The position numbers and the translations under genes are program-made. The notes below the pieces were generated by a model. That model saw only the letters and a program-made list of their open reading frames with translations, was not told where the DNA came from and searched no databases. A DNA stretch of 64,000 bases from Rathayibacter sp. Leaf185 (lineage in GTDB: Bacteria > Actinomycetota > Actinomycetes > Actinomycetales > Microbacteriaceae). Below, in pieces: positions 37,480-45,778 of this stretch. How positions within the stretch are numbered: position 1 is the stretch's first letter; every line of letters begins with the position of its first letter. The stretch spans positions 256,575-320,574 of the forward strand of contig NZ_LMPP01000002.1 in assembly GCF_001423885.1 (NCBI RefSeq), in the 5' to 3' direction.

Positions 37480-37830
37480 ATGAAGATCGGCGAAGTGGCG
37501 CGGCGCACCGGAGTCAGCGTGCGGTCGCTCCGGTACTACGAAGCGCGGCAGCTCATCACCTCCCGCCGGACGGACGGTGGCCAGCGCCTCTTCGAAGCCG
37601 ACACCGTGGACCGGGTCCTGCTGGTGCAGCAGCTGTTCCGAGCGGGTCTCGGGAGCGCCGACGTGGTGCTGCTCCTGCCCTGCATCTACTCGGGCACGAC
37701 CACACCCGCGATGCTCACGCTGCTCGAGGACGAGCAGTCGCGGCTCGACGCGCAGATCGAGGAGCTCGTGGCGACGCGCGACCGCCTGGCGGAGCTCCGC
37801 GTGGATGCGGCCGGGCGCCTGGCTGCCTGA
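37480..37830 (+). CDS. MerR family transcriptional regulator
   Basis: A 116-residue regulator. The N-terminal winged helix (MKIGEVARRTGVSVRSLRYY, continuing EARQLI to about residue 70) is typical, followed by a dimerising coiled coil (LLEDEQSRLDAQIEELVATRDRL). It has a single Cys in LLPCIYSG and no metal-binding cluster, so a metal or redox sensor of SoxR type is unlikely; an organic inducer is more likely. GGGGGAAAC precedes the ATG. It faces the SDR gene it probably activates. Confidence 0.92.
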   Translation: MKIGEVARRTGVSVRSLRYYEARQLITSRRTDGGQRLFEADTVDRVLLVQQLFRAGLGSADVVLLLPCIYSGTTTPAMLTLLEDEQSRLDAQIEELVATRDRLAELRVDAAGRLAA

Positions 37831-37880
37831 CTGCACGCGTGCCCTGGTGCAGGCCCGCCGTCTCGCGGCACTCTGTATGC

Positions 37881-38231
37881 ATGACGTCGCAGATGATCGA
37901 TCCCTCCGTCCCTCCGAGCGGCCCCGGCTGCGTCGAGTGCGAGCAGTCGGGCTCATGGTGGCTGCATCTGCGCCGCTGCGCGCGCTGCGGGCACGTCGGC
38001 TGCTGCGACGACTCCCTCAACCGGCACGCGACCGCGCACTGGCGGGCCACCGGCCACACCGTGATGCAGAGCTTCGAGCCCGGCGAGGACTGGTTCTGGG
38101 ACTTCGCTGCCGACGACTACACCGAAGGCCCGCGTCTCGCCGACCCGCAGAGCCACCCGGCGGGTCAGACGACGCCCGGACCGGCGGATCGGGTGCCCCG
38201 CGACTGGCAGATCCTCCTCGCCGAGCGCTGA
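37881..38231 (+). CDS. UBP-type zinc finger protein
   Basis: A 116-residue protein that is almost entirely one UBP zinc finger (about residues 15-80): GCVECEQSGSWW, RRCARCGHVGCCDDS, RHATAHWRATGH, then FEPGEDWFWDF. The Cys and His ligand pattern is complete. In eukaryotes this fold binds the ubiquitin C-terminus; Actinobacteria have short stand-alone versions of unknown role, often near oxidoreductases. The ATG at 37881 leaves a short N-terminus before the finger. Confidence 0.9.
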   Translation: MTSQMIDPSVPPSGPGCVECEQSGSWWLHLRRCARCGHVGCCDDSLNRHATAHWRATGHTVMQSFEPGEDWFWDFAADDYTEGPRLADPQSHPAGQTTPGPADRVPRDWQILLAER

Positions 38232-38258
38232 GCGGAGCACGCCAGAGCGGCCCTGCGC

Positions 38259-38981
38259 TCATGCCTCCTCGAAGCCGTCCAGCGCCTCCGCCTCGGCGAT
38301 GCGCAGGCGCATCTGCCGGTAGCGGTGGAACTGGTAGACGCCGTGCAGCACCGCGAGGGCCGCGGCGGCGGTGATGCCCGCGGCGATCGACGGGAGCTCG
38401 GCGGCACCGCTCTGCGTGAGCGCCAGCGTGACTCCGGCTCCGGCGACGATCGAATTCACGACGGCGATCGCCGAGGACATGGTGAAGAAGATGCCGCGCC
38501 AGCTGCGCCTCCGGCCGATCTCGAGCATCTCGTTCGGAGCGTGCGGGCCGCGCGGCATCGTGAAGTAGCTGCCGGCGCCGGGCAGCAGGGTGCCGTAGTA
38601 GCGCCGGATGCGCTGGATGGCGGTGAGTGCGGCGATGTCCTCCATCGAGGTCTGCACGAGTCGCTCGTAGGTGAACACGCCGAGCAGGACGACGACCGGG
38701 ATGATCACCGCCAGGAACCCCATCGCGTACGGGGTGGGTGCGAGGAAGCCGAACGCCACGAGCGAGCTCGACAGCATCGTCAGGTAGAGGGACGACCTGC
38801 TGCTCGACTCGGTGACGGTGATGCCCCGTGCCGACTCGAGGACGAAGTGCTCGGTCAGCAGGGCGTTGAGGAACGCCGCGGGCCGGTCGGGGAGCGAGGC
38901 GGCCGACACGGAGGCCACGGGCAGCGCGTCCGGGCGCGGCGCCTCCTCCTCGTCGAGGCGGTCGCTCGGCTCGGGGTTCAC
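38259..38981 (-). CDS. Four-helix membrane protein of unknown function
   Basis: A 240-residue protein with a Pro/Ala/Glu-rich start, two hydrophobic helices near 68-110, a soluble middle (SMEDIAALTAIQRIRRYYG, PRGPHAPNEMLEIG) and two helices near 160-215, ending in an acidic tail. No family was recognised. The GTG start has GGGAG 7-11 nt upstream. It lies 22 bp behind the reductase-like flavoprotein gene, the third gene of the PucR operon, and may hold that flavoprotein or its partner at the membrane (inference). Confidence 0.75.
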   Translation of the reverse strand: MNPEPSDRLDEEEAPRPDALPVASVSAASLPDRPAAFLNALLTEHFVLESARGITVTESSSRSSLYLTMLSSSLVAFGFLAPTPYAMGFLAVIIPVVVLLGVFTYERLVQTSMEDIAALTAIQRIRRYYGTLLPGAGSYFTMPRGPHAPNEMLEIGRRRSWRGIFFTMSSAIAVVNSIVAGAGVTLALTQSGAAELPSIAAGITAAAALAVLHGVYQFHRYRQMRLRIAEAEALDGFEEA

Positions 38982-39003
38982 CAGGGGCTCCCGTGCGTCC
39001 GGG

Positions 39004-40278
39004 TCACGAGGACGTCTCCTGCAGGTAGCGGTGGGCGAAGGTCACGGCCATGGCGCCCTCGCCGACGGCCGAGGCGACCCGCTTGACGGAGCTGCGGCGC
39101 ACGTCTCCCGCGGCGAAGGAACCCGGGACGCTCGTCTCGAGGTAGAACGGCGCGCGCTCCAGGGGCCAACCGGGTGCCGCGTGCTCGCCCGTGAGGTCGG
39201 GGCCCGTCACGAGGTACCCGGAGGCGTCGCGGACGATGGCGGTGCCCTCGGCCCAGGAGGTGTCGGGCGCGCCGCCGATGCAGACGAAGAGGTGCGAGGT
39301 CCCGATCGCGCCGTGCACCCCCGTCGCGGTGTTCTCGACGTCGATCGACTCGAGCGCTTCGACGCCGTGCAGGCCGGTAACCCTCGAGTCGAGCATGATC
39401 GTCACGTTCGGCTGCCGGACGACCCTGTCGGCGAGGTAGGACGAGAGGCTGTCGGCCAGATCGGGACCACGCACGAGCATGGTCACGTGCCGCGCGTGGG
39501 CGGCGAGGTTCATCACCGCCTGGCCGGCCGAGTTCCCGCCTCCGACGACCACGACGTCCTGCCCCTCGCAGAGCGGCGCCTCGCTGGTGCCCGCTCCGTA
39601 GTAGACGCCGACACCGAGCAGCTCGTCCTCGCGCTCGAGGCCGAGCCGGCGCCACTCGATGCCGGTGGCGCAGATGTTGGCCCGCGCGACGATGGTCGTC
39701 CCGTCGGCGAGCCGCGCGTGGATCCGGTCGTCGGCGAACCGGGCCCTGATCCCCTCGCGCATCATCAGCAGCTCGGCGCCGAAGTCGACGGCCTGCTGCC
39801 GGGCGCGCTCCGCGAGGCTCGCGCCCGCGATGCCGTGCGGGAAGCCGAGGTAGTTCTCGATCAGGCTGCTGTAGCCGGCCTGCCCGCCGATCGCGGACCG
39901 CTCCAGGACGACCACGCGCAGCCCCTCAGAGGCGGCGTAGACGGCGGCCGAGAGACCGGCCGGCCCGGCGCCGTAGATCGAGAGGTCGTACTCGGCGAGC
40001 CGCGGGGAGCTGATCCAGCCGAGCCGGGTGGCGACCTCGGCGATGCTCGGATCCGATGCCCGGGTCCCGTCGGGGAAGACGACGAGGGGGAGGGCGGCTT
40101 CGGCGAGCGGTCGGCCGGCGACCGCGACGCACTGCTCGTCGGTGTCGAGCGGTGTCCACGAGAACGAGACCACGCTGCGCGAGAGGAAGTCGCGGATCTC
40201 CCAGGCGTCGCGGCTCTCGCGCCGCCCGTACAGGCGGACCTGCGGGAGCTCGGGCTCGCGGGGCGATCGCGCGGTCAC
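39004..40278 (-). CDS. Thioredoxin reductase-like flavoprotein lacking the redox CxxC
   Basis: A 424-residue FAD/NAD(P)H oxidoreductase. An N-terminal thioredoxin/glutaredoxin-like segment (about 10-90; VRLYGRRESRDAWEIRDFL) has no Cys pair. The reductase part starts at about 97 with LSIYGAGPAGLSAAVYA, has VVVVGGGNSAGQAV for NAD(P)H near 243 and a C-terminal GSFAAGDVR FAD contact. Where thioredoxin reductases have CATC, this has YYGAGTSEAPLC. This matches actinobacterial TrxR-like proteins often fused to cNMP-binding domains. The GTG overlaps the PucR-gene stop by 4 bp. Confidence 0.88.
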   Translation of the reverse strand: MTARSPREPELPQVRLYGRRESRDAWEIRDFLSRSVVSFSWTPLDTDEQCVAVAGRPLAEAALPLVVFPDGTRASDPSIAEVATRLGWISSPRLAEYDLSIYGAGPAGLSAAVYAASEGLRVVVLERSAIGGQAGYSSLIENYLGFPHGIAGASLAERARQQAVDFGAELLMMREGIRARFADDRIHARLADGTTIVARANICATGIEWRRLGLEREDELLGVGVYYGAGTSEAPLCEGQDVVVVGGGNSAGQAVMNLAAHARHVTMLVRGPDLADSLSSYLADRVVRQPNVTIMLDSRVTGLHGVEALESIDVENTATGVHGAIGTSHLFVCIGGAPDTSWAEGTAIVRDASGYLVTGPDLTGEHAAPGWPLERAPFYLETSVPGSFAAGDVRRSSVKRVASAVGEGAMAVTFAHRYLQETSS

Positions 40279-41387
40279 GACGCCCTCCGCGCCTCGAGTC
40301 CGCCGCGGAAGCGCATCAGCTTAAGGCACAGGTGCAGCGCACTCCGCGCGAGTCCGTCGTCGAGCGCGGCCCTGACCCCGGCCGGCAGGTTCTCGAGCCG
40401 GTAGTAGAGCGTGGTGCGGTGGATGTGCAGGATCGCGCACGCCTCGCGCACGCTGCCTCGCACGTCGAGGTAGACCTCGACGGTCTGCCGCTGGATGTCG
40501 TCGCCCTTCTCGAGCAGCGTCGCCGCCGCGGGCGAGAGCATCGCGAGTTGAGAGCTGTCGGCGGCGACGGAGGAGAGGAGCACCCACGCGCCGAGATCGG
40601 CGATGTCTCCGCGATCGCGGCCGTCGGGCAGCGAGCTGACGATGCTCGCCGCGAGGGAGGCGTGATCGGCGGTCGAGCGGAGGTCGTCGTCCTCCCGTCG
40701 GTGACGGGCGGACCCGATGGCGAGGACGCTCGTGCCGCGGCTGCGCGCCTCCGCGCGGACGACCGCGTCCGCCTCGTCGCCGAGGGTGGATCCCGGGGCC
40801 TCCAAGCTGACGAAGAGCAGCATCCCGCCCTCATCGGCGAGGAGCACGAGACCCGAGGAGGGGGACGCGTCGAGGCGACGCGCGAGCGACGCCCTCTGCA
40901 GCGCCCCGCCCGCGCGGTCGAGGAGCACCGCGCGGACGACGGTGTGCTGGTCGCGCCGCAGCCAGTGGCGCTCGACGGCCTCGGCGAACGAGGAGCGGCG
41001 CCTCGCCGGATCGGAGGCCAGCAGCCCCGAGAGGACCTCGGCTCGCCGGGAGCTGTCGGCGAGCGGGGCCGACGGGCTGAGGATGCGGCGGACGGAGTCG
41101 ACCGCCGCCTCGATGAGGGAGTAGTGCTCCGATGCCAGCGGCGGCAGCTGGTCGTGCCCGACGCGGAGGACCGCGAGGCGGCCGCGGAGGTCACCGACAG
41201 GGAAGAGGCAGCGTCGGTGCGCGTCCGGAGCGGCGCTGCGGGCGGGCTCCTCGGGGAAGCGCAGCGTCGCGCGCTGCCCGATGGCGCCTCCCGTGCTCGA
41301 GGCGAGCACGCAGCTGCGGGGATCCTCGATCGCCACGGGCCGTCCGAGTGCTCCGGCGAGCTCGTCGACCACGTTCTGCAGGTTCAT
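40275..41387 (-). CDS. PucR/CdaR family helix-turn-helix regulator
   Basis: A 370-residue regulator. The C-terminal helix-turn-helix (about 305-350) has the family signature VEVYLDVRGSVREACAILHIHRTTLYYRL, of which HIHRTTLYYRLENL is diagnostic. The middle is a GGDEF-like or GAF-like sensor region (LLADEGGMLLFVSLE). It is the first gene of an operon with the TrxR-like flavoprotein (4-bp overlap) and a membrane protein, which it probably controls. Confidence 0.9.
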   Translation of the reverse strand: MNLQNVVDELAGALGRPVAIEDPRSCVLASSTGGAIGQRATLRFPEEPARSAAPDAHRRCLFPVGDLRGRLAVLRVGHDQLPPLASEHYSLIEAAVDSVRRILSPSAPLADSSRRAEVLSGLLASDPARRRSSFAEAVERHWLRRDQHTVVRAVLLDRAGGALQRASLARRLDASPSSGLVLLADEGGMLLFVSLEAPGSTLGDEADAVVRAEARSRGTSVLAIGSARHRREDDDLRSTADHASLAASIVSSLPDGRDRGDIADLGAWVLLSSVAADSSQLAMLSPAAATLLEKGDDIQRQTVEVYLDVRGSVREACAILHIHRTTLYYRLENLPAGVRAALDDGLARSALHLCLKLMRFRGGLEARRAS

Positions 41388-41495
41388 CGGCGGATGTCCG
41401 GGTGGGGGCTCATGGGCCGATCCTCGTGGAGGGTCCGCCCCGCTAGCGTGCCCCTCGCAGGCCCCCCTTACCGGTGCCGGGGCGGCGGACCCGGA

Positions 41496-41990
41496 TCAGG
41501 CGTCGAGCGCCCACTTCGGGCGGACCCAGTGGCAGGTGTAGCCGCCGGGGTGCTTGCGCAGGTAGTCCTGGTGCTCCTCCTCGGCGTCCCAGAACTCGCC
41601 CGCCGGCTCGACCTCGGTGACGACCGGGCCGGGCCACCGTCCCGACGCGTCGATGTCGGCGATCGTCTCGCGGGCGACCCGCTCCTGCTCGGGGCCGAGG
41701 AAGAGGATGACGGAGCGGTAGGCGGTGCCGATGTCGTTGCCCTGCCGGTTCTTCGTGGTGGGATCGTGCACCTGGAAGAAGAACTCGAGCAGATCGCGGT
41801 AGGAGAGCTGCTCGGGATCGAACTCGATCTCGACCGCCTCCGCGTGGTCGCCGTGGTGGCGGTAGGTCGCGTTCGGAGTGCTGCCGCCGGCGTACCCGGC
41901 ACGGGTGCTGAAGACACCCGGCATGTCGCGGATGAGCTCCTGGAGCCCCCAGAAGCACCCGCCGGCGAGGATCGCGCGCTCCTCGGCCAT
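41496..41990 (-). CDS. msrA: Peptide methionine sulfoxide reductase MsrA
   Basis: A 164-residue repair enzyme that reduces methionine-S-sulfoxide. The active site GGCFWG (Cys near residue 12) and [18 protein letters not shown] are all present. Only one further Cys is seen (GGYTCHW, near 153), matching short MsrA forms with a single resolving Cys. The ATG is preceded by GAAGG about 10 nt upstream. It lies 108 bp downstream of the PucR operon start on the same strand and is probably expressed separately. Confidence 0.96.
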   Translation of the reverse strand: MAEERAILAGGCFWGLQELIRDMPGVFSTRAGYAGGSTPNATYRHHGDHAEAVEIEFDPEQLSYRDLLEFFFQVHDPTTKNRQGNDIGTAYRSVILFLGPEQERVARETIADIDASGRWPGPVVTEVEPAGEFWDAEEEHQDYLRKHPGGYTCHWVRPKWALDA

Positions 41991-42152
41991 CAGGCGCCGG
42001 CCTTCGTGTCGTGCCCGGTCGTGTGCAGAGAATCCATCATGCGGATCAGTCCATCACGGACGAGGGCGTCCCGGTGGGCGTCGGAGGACACTCCGAGCAG
42101 GACGGCGCTTCCCTGGCCCTCCGATGGCCACGCTCGGGCGCGGACGTCGGAT

Positions 42153-42158
42153 TACCGT
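42153..42158 (+). promoter_or_regulatory. -10 element of a leaderless truncated regulator gene
   Basis: TACCGT, 7 nt before the GTG at 42166. Confidence 0.45.
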
Positions 42159-42165
42159 GACGGTC

Positions 42166-42714
42166 GTGGACGACGACGGAGCGGACGTGCCGCCGGATCC
42201 CGCTCGAGGGCGGGCGCTGCTGACGCCCTGGGCGCAGCGGCCCGCCGTGCTGCTCGACCGGCACCTCGAGGTGCTCTCCGCGACTCCTCTCGCGCGGGCC
42301 CTCTCGCCCGCTCTCGTCGAGGGCGTGAACATCGCCCGCTTCACGTTCCTCGACCCGCAGGCCCAGCAGGACAGGGCCTGCTGGCGGAACGCGGCGGACG
42401 AGATCACTGCTCTGCTGAGCGACTCGCTCGATCGGCACGAGGGGGACCGCGGGTTCCGGAGCGTCGTGGGAGAGCTATCGGCCAGGAGCCCGCGCTTCGC
42501 CACCACCTGGGCCGTCGGCGCCCGTGCCGCCGGGAGCGGGTCGGTCCGCTTCCTCGACACCGCCGTCGGCACCGTTCCGTTGGGCTACCGCGTGACCCGG
42601 CTGGACGACGAGCACACGCTGCTCGTGTTCGAGCCCGCCGACGCGGCGGCGCGCGATGCGCTCGGGCGTCTCGCTCTCACCGTTCGGGAGCCGCCGGCTC
42701 CGCGTTCGCCATGA
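42166..42714 (+). CDS. MmyB-like ligand-binding domain protein without its HTH
   Basis: A 182-residue protein that is only the C-terminal sensor domain of MmyB-type regulators: LLDRHLEVLSATPLARALSP, FTFLDPQAQQDRACW, GELSARSPRFATTWAV, YRVTRLDDEHTLLVFEP. No helix-turn-helix is encoded upstream; the -10 hexamer 7 nt before the GTG suggests it is expressed as a stand-alone domain. An ATG at 42124 is an alternative start but has no support. It could be a decayed regulator or a ligand-binding partner. Its 3' end overlaps the convergent full-length MmyB-type gene by 38 bp. Confidence 0.7.
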   Translation: MDDDGADVPPDPARGRALLTPWAQRPAVLLDRHLEVLSATPLARALSPALVEGVNIARFTFLDPQAQQDRACWRNAADEITALLSDSLDRHEGDRGFRSVVGELSARSPRFATTWAVGARAAGSGSVRFLDTAVGTVPLGYRVTRLDDEHTLLVFEPADAAARDALGRLALTVREPPAPRSP

Positions 42715-43570
42715 CGTCGGACACCGTCTGCCGAGCAGCGGGGCGGAGCGAGGCCAAGTGGTCGATCGCCGCGGCGGCGGGAGTCCCCGGTCGGGCGAGG
42801 TACGTCACCACGAAGTGGCCCGGTGCCACGGCCGATTCGAACGTCTGCATGTCGAAGTCGAGCCAACCGAACGGAGCCACGTCGATCCGCAGCGCTCTCT
42901 GGGTGATCGGGCGGACCTCGTACTCGGCCCAGACCGAGCGGAACTGCCGGTACCGCACCGAGCACTCGCCGACGATCTCCTGAAGACGCGGGTCGTCGGG
43001 ATCGCTGTAGAACCTCAGGGCGGCGATCAGTTCGCGGAAGATGCTGTCCCAGACCTCGAGCTGGTCGGCCGGGATGCCGTCCTCACGAGCGTGGACGTAC
43101 CCCTCCGCGACCGAGAGCAGGAGGTTCGCGCCTGGCACTCCCTTCTCCGGGGCGATGCGCCGGAGGAGGTCGTTCGTCCCGAGGACATCGAGGTTCCGGT
43201 CGAACGCGAAGGCCGGGGTCATCGGCCAGTGCTCCAGCAGCGCCTCCATCGATGGCGCCGTGGTCGACGGCGCCCGATCGCCCGGGGGAGGAAGCGGACG
43301 AGCGAGACGGAACAGGTAGGCGCGCTCGTGCTCGTCGAGGTCGAGCGCGTGAGCGAGCGCTCGGAGTACCTGATCCGAGGGGGTGATGTCGTGACCCTGC
43401 TCGACGCGGAGGTAGTAGTCGCGGCTGATCCTCGCGCGGTCGGCGACCTCCTCCCGCCGGAGACCGGGGACCCTGCGCCTCGTGCCGGCGGTGGTCAGGC
43501 CGACCTGCTCCGGTCGCAGCGCCGCACGCCTGGCGCGGAGGAAGCCCGCGAGGGGGCTGGGGCTGCTCAT
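42677..43570 (-). CDS. XRE-type HTH regulator with MmyB-like ligand-binding domain
   Basis: A 297-residue regulator: helix-turn-helix at about 5-85 (GLRREEVADRARISRDYYLR) and an MmyB-like ligand domain (about 105-290; FAFDRNLDVLGTNDLLRRI, LDFDMQTFESAVAPGHFVV). The ATG at 43570 has GGAG 8-11 nt upstream. It is convergent with the truncated MmyB-domain gene and sits upstream of, and co-directional with, nothing else; the 194 bp to the MFS gene stop hold no gene. Its target is unknown. Confidence 0.9.
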   Translation of the reverse strand: MSSPSPLAGFLRARRAALRPEQVGLTTAGTRRRVPGLRREEVADRARISRDYYLRVEQGHDITPSDQVLRALAHALDLDEHERAYLFRLARPLPPPGDRAPSTTAPSMEALLEHWPMTPAFAFDRNLDVLGTNDLLRRIAPEKGVPGANLLLSVAEGYVHAREDGIPADQLEVWDSIFRELIAALRFYSDPDDPRLQEIVGECSVRYRQFRSVWAEYEVRPITQRALRIDVAPFGWLDFDMQTFESAVAPGHFVVTYLARPGTPAAAAIDHLASLRPAARQTVSDVMANAEPAAPER

Positions 43571-43764
43571 CGTCGGACTCCGTCGGGTCATCTGGCGGTG
43601 CCGTGCTCGCCGCCCGGTGAGGGACGACGACACATGTCGATCAATGATCGCGCTCTCACGACGGAGGCGCCACTCGGCCCGCGCAGTCGCTCGCACGGTC
43701 GCTGGGCAACCCCCTTCTTCGCGAGTGGAGATTCAGGACGAGCCGCGTCGGGTGGATCCTCCGC

Positions 43765-45378
43765 TCAGCCCGGGGAGGACGTCCTGCTGGGGAAGAAGTG
43801 GCGTTCGAGGGGTTCGCCGTGGACGTGAGCCAGCGCAGCCGCGCGGATCTCGCGATCGCGACCCGTGAGACGTTGAGTCTCCTGCCGTCGGAACTCGCCC
43901 CACGACGGCACCATGAACGTCTCGAGCTGCACGTCGGCCTCTTCGCCGCTCCGGTAGAGGGCCCATCTCGAGGCCCCGGTCCGGCGTCGAGAACCTTCCA
44001 CGAGGCGCATAGCGGATCGGAACGCGGCGAGGGCGCCGGCGTCGACCGTGTAGGAGATCTGCACGAGCACCGGCCCGTCCGCGGGCTGCGGCTCGAACAC
44101 CAGCGTGGGTGTGGGCCACGACATCGAGATGCTGCGATCGACGGTGCTCGTTCCCGGGAGCAGAGGGAGCGCCCGCACGCTGGCCGCCACGACGAGCAGC
44201 AGGGCGGCCGACACCGCGTAGGCGAGCGAGGTGCCGAGGGCCTGCGCCACCAGACCCCAGCCGATCGAACCGATGGCCATGACCCCCATGAAGACGAAGA
44301 TGTAGATCGAGGCCCCGCGGGACCGCACCCACTGGGGCAGGGTGAGCTGCAGGGCCGCGTTCAGCACCGTCAGGGTCCCGATCCACGCCAGCCCCGCGAG
44401 GACCAGGAGGATCAGCGTCGGCACGAAGGGGAGGAACGCCGCTGCGAGCGACCCCGCCGCGAAGAGCACCGAGCTCGCTGCGATGACGAGGTTGTCGGGG
44501 AAGCGGTGTCGAGCGAGAGGCAGGGCGAAGATGCCGAGCACGGCGCCGACGCCGAGAGCACCGAGGAGGAAGCCGTATCCGCTCGAGTCGAGCTGGAGCC
44601 GTTTCGCGGTGAGCGGCAGGAGAGCCCAGAGGGCGCTGGCGGGGAGGGCGAAGAGCGCGGACCTCAGCAGGATCCGGCGGACGAGGTGCGCCGAGGCGAC
44701 GTACCGGATCCCGGCCTTCAACGCGGCGCCGAACTGCTCGCGATCGTCGAGGCCGGTCTGAGTGGGCCGCTTCCACCAGAGGAGGGCCAGCACCGCCCCG
44801 ATGAAGCTCAGCGCGTTGATGCCGAAGACGACGGGAGCCCCGAACGCCGACAGCACGACTCCTGCCAGAGCGGGGCCGACCGCTCGGGCGCCGTTCACCG
44901 TCACACCGCCGAGAGCGGAGGACGCGGCGATCAGCTCGCGCGGCACGAGCTCCGGCTGGATCGCCTGCCAGGCCGGCGAGGTCAGGGTGGAGGTGATGCC
45001 GAGCAGGAAGGTGAAGGCCAGGATCGTCCACGGCGTCAGAGCGCCGACGGCCGCCACGACCGTCAGGGCGGCCGCCAGCAGGGCGCTGGCCGATGAGCCC
45101 CAGATCAGCAGCCGTCGTCGGTCGAGGGAGTCGGCCAGGACGCCCGCGGGGAGGGCGACGAGGAGTGAGGGCGCCAGGCTCGCCGTCTGCACCAGGGCGA
45201 TGACCGCCGCACCCGCGGCAGCCTCGACCAGGTACCACTGGGCTCCGACGGTCTGCATCCAGGTGCCGATGTTGCTGCCCAGCTGGGCGAACCACAGCAC
45301 CCGGAACGCGGTGATCGCCATCGGTGCCCATGCCGACGGCGGCGCCGGTGGCGGGGCAGAGGATGAAGGCGAGCGCAT
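43765..45378 (-). CDS. MFS exporter (EntS/MFS_3 type)
   Basis: A 537-residue inner-membrane transporter with about 12 helices (first near AFRVLWFAQLGSNIGTWMQ, typical for this family) and a soluble C-terminal domain of about 100 residues (LVQISYTVDAGALAAFRSAM, ending ERHFF), as in MFS_3 proteins of siderophore or drug efflux. The ATG at 45378 is used; GAGGGAGGG abuts it very closely, and a GTG at 45408 overlapping the VOC gene is possible. Last gene of an esterase-VOC-MFS operon, which looks like a resistance or export unit. Confidence 0.9.
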   Translation of the reverse strand: MRSPSSSAPPPAPPSAWAPMAITAFRVLWFAQLGSNIGTWMQTVGAQWYLVEAAAGAAVIALVQTASLAPSLLVALPAGVLADSLDRRRLLIWGSSASALLAAALTVVAAVGALTPWTILAFTFLLGITSTLTSPAWQAIQPELVPRELIAASSALGGVTVNGARAVGPALAGVVLSAFGAPVVFGINALSFIGAVLALLWWKRPTQTGLDDREQFGAALKAGIRYVASAHLVRRILLRSALFALPASALWALLPLTAKRLQLDSSGYGFLLGALGVGAVLGIFALPLARHRFPDNLVIAASSVLFAAGSLAAAFLPFVPTLILLVLAGLAWIGTLTVLNAALQLTLPQWVRSRGASIYIFVFMGVMAIGSIGWGLVAQALGTSLAYAVSAALLLVVAASVRALPLLPGTSTVDRSISMSWPTPTLVFEPQPADGPVLVQISYTVDAGALAAFRSAMRLVEGSRRRTGASRWALYRSGEEADVQLETFMVPSWGEFRRQETQRLTGRDREIRAAALAHVHGEPLERHFFPSRTSSPG

Positions 45379-45400
45379 CCCTCCCTCTCGCGCAGCGTCG

Positions 45401-45778
45401 TCAGTCACCGGGGGGTGCCTGCCGCACCGAGAAGAGGTTGCCGAACGGGTCCAGCAACTGGCAGAGCCGCTCCCCGGTGAACACCGTCTTCGGACCGCGG
45501 TGCGCGAGGGCACCGTGGGCGATCCAGTCGGCGATGAAGGCGTCGACGTCGGGGACTGTCCAATAGGGACTGGTTCCGGCAGGTCCGGGCCGGTTCAGCT
45601 CGTCCCGCTCGTGCAGGGTCAGGCGCGTTCCGTTCAGGTCGAAGGCCACGAGCGCCCCTCCGCGGACGACGGGATCGCGCTGAAGGCGTGCCGAGTACCA
45701 GGCGACCGCCGCGTCGAGGTCGTCGACGAAGTAGAACACGTTGCCGATCCCGGCGAACTCCGCGGGCGCCATCCTCAC
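45401..45778 (-). CDS. VOC family (glyoxalase/bleomycin-resistance-like) protein
   Basis: A 125-residue single VOC domain: GIGNVFYFVDDLDAAVAWYSARL, LVAFDLNGTRLTLHE, WTVPDVDAFIADWIAHG and LLDPFGNLFSV. Such proteins bind or modify small toxic molecules through a metal. The GTG at 45778 overlaps the esterase stop by 4 bp; an ATG at 45772 is possible. Between an esterase and an MFS pump, it fits a resistance role. Confidence 0.9.
   Translation of the reverse strand: MRMAPAEFAGIGNVFYFVDDLDAAVAWYSARLQRDPVVRGGALVAFDLNGTRLTLHERDELNRPGPAGTSPYWTVPDVDAFIADWIAHGALAHRGPKTVFTGERLCQLLDPFGNLFSVRQAPPGD

Noticed and set aside
42000-42165. Upstream HTH exon of the truncated MmyB-domain gene
   Set aside because: All three forward frames were read; none gives the RREEVA-type helix-turn-helix, so no intact or frameshifted N-terminus is visible.
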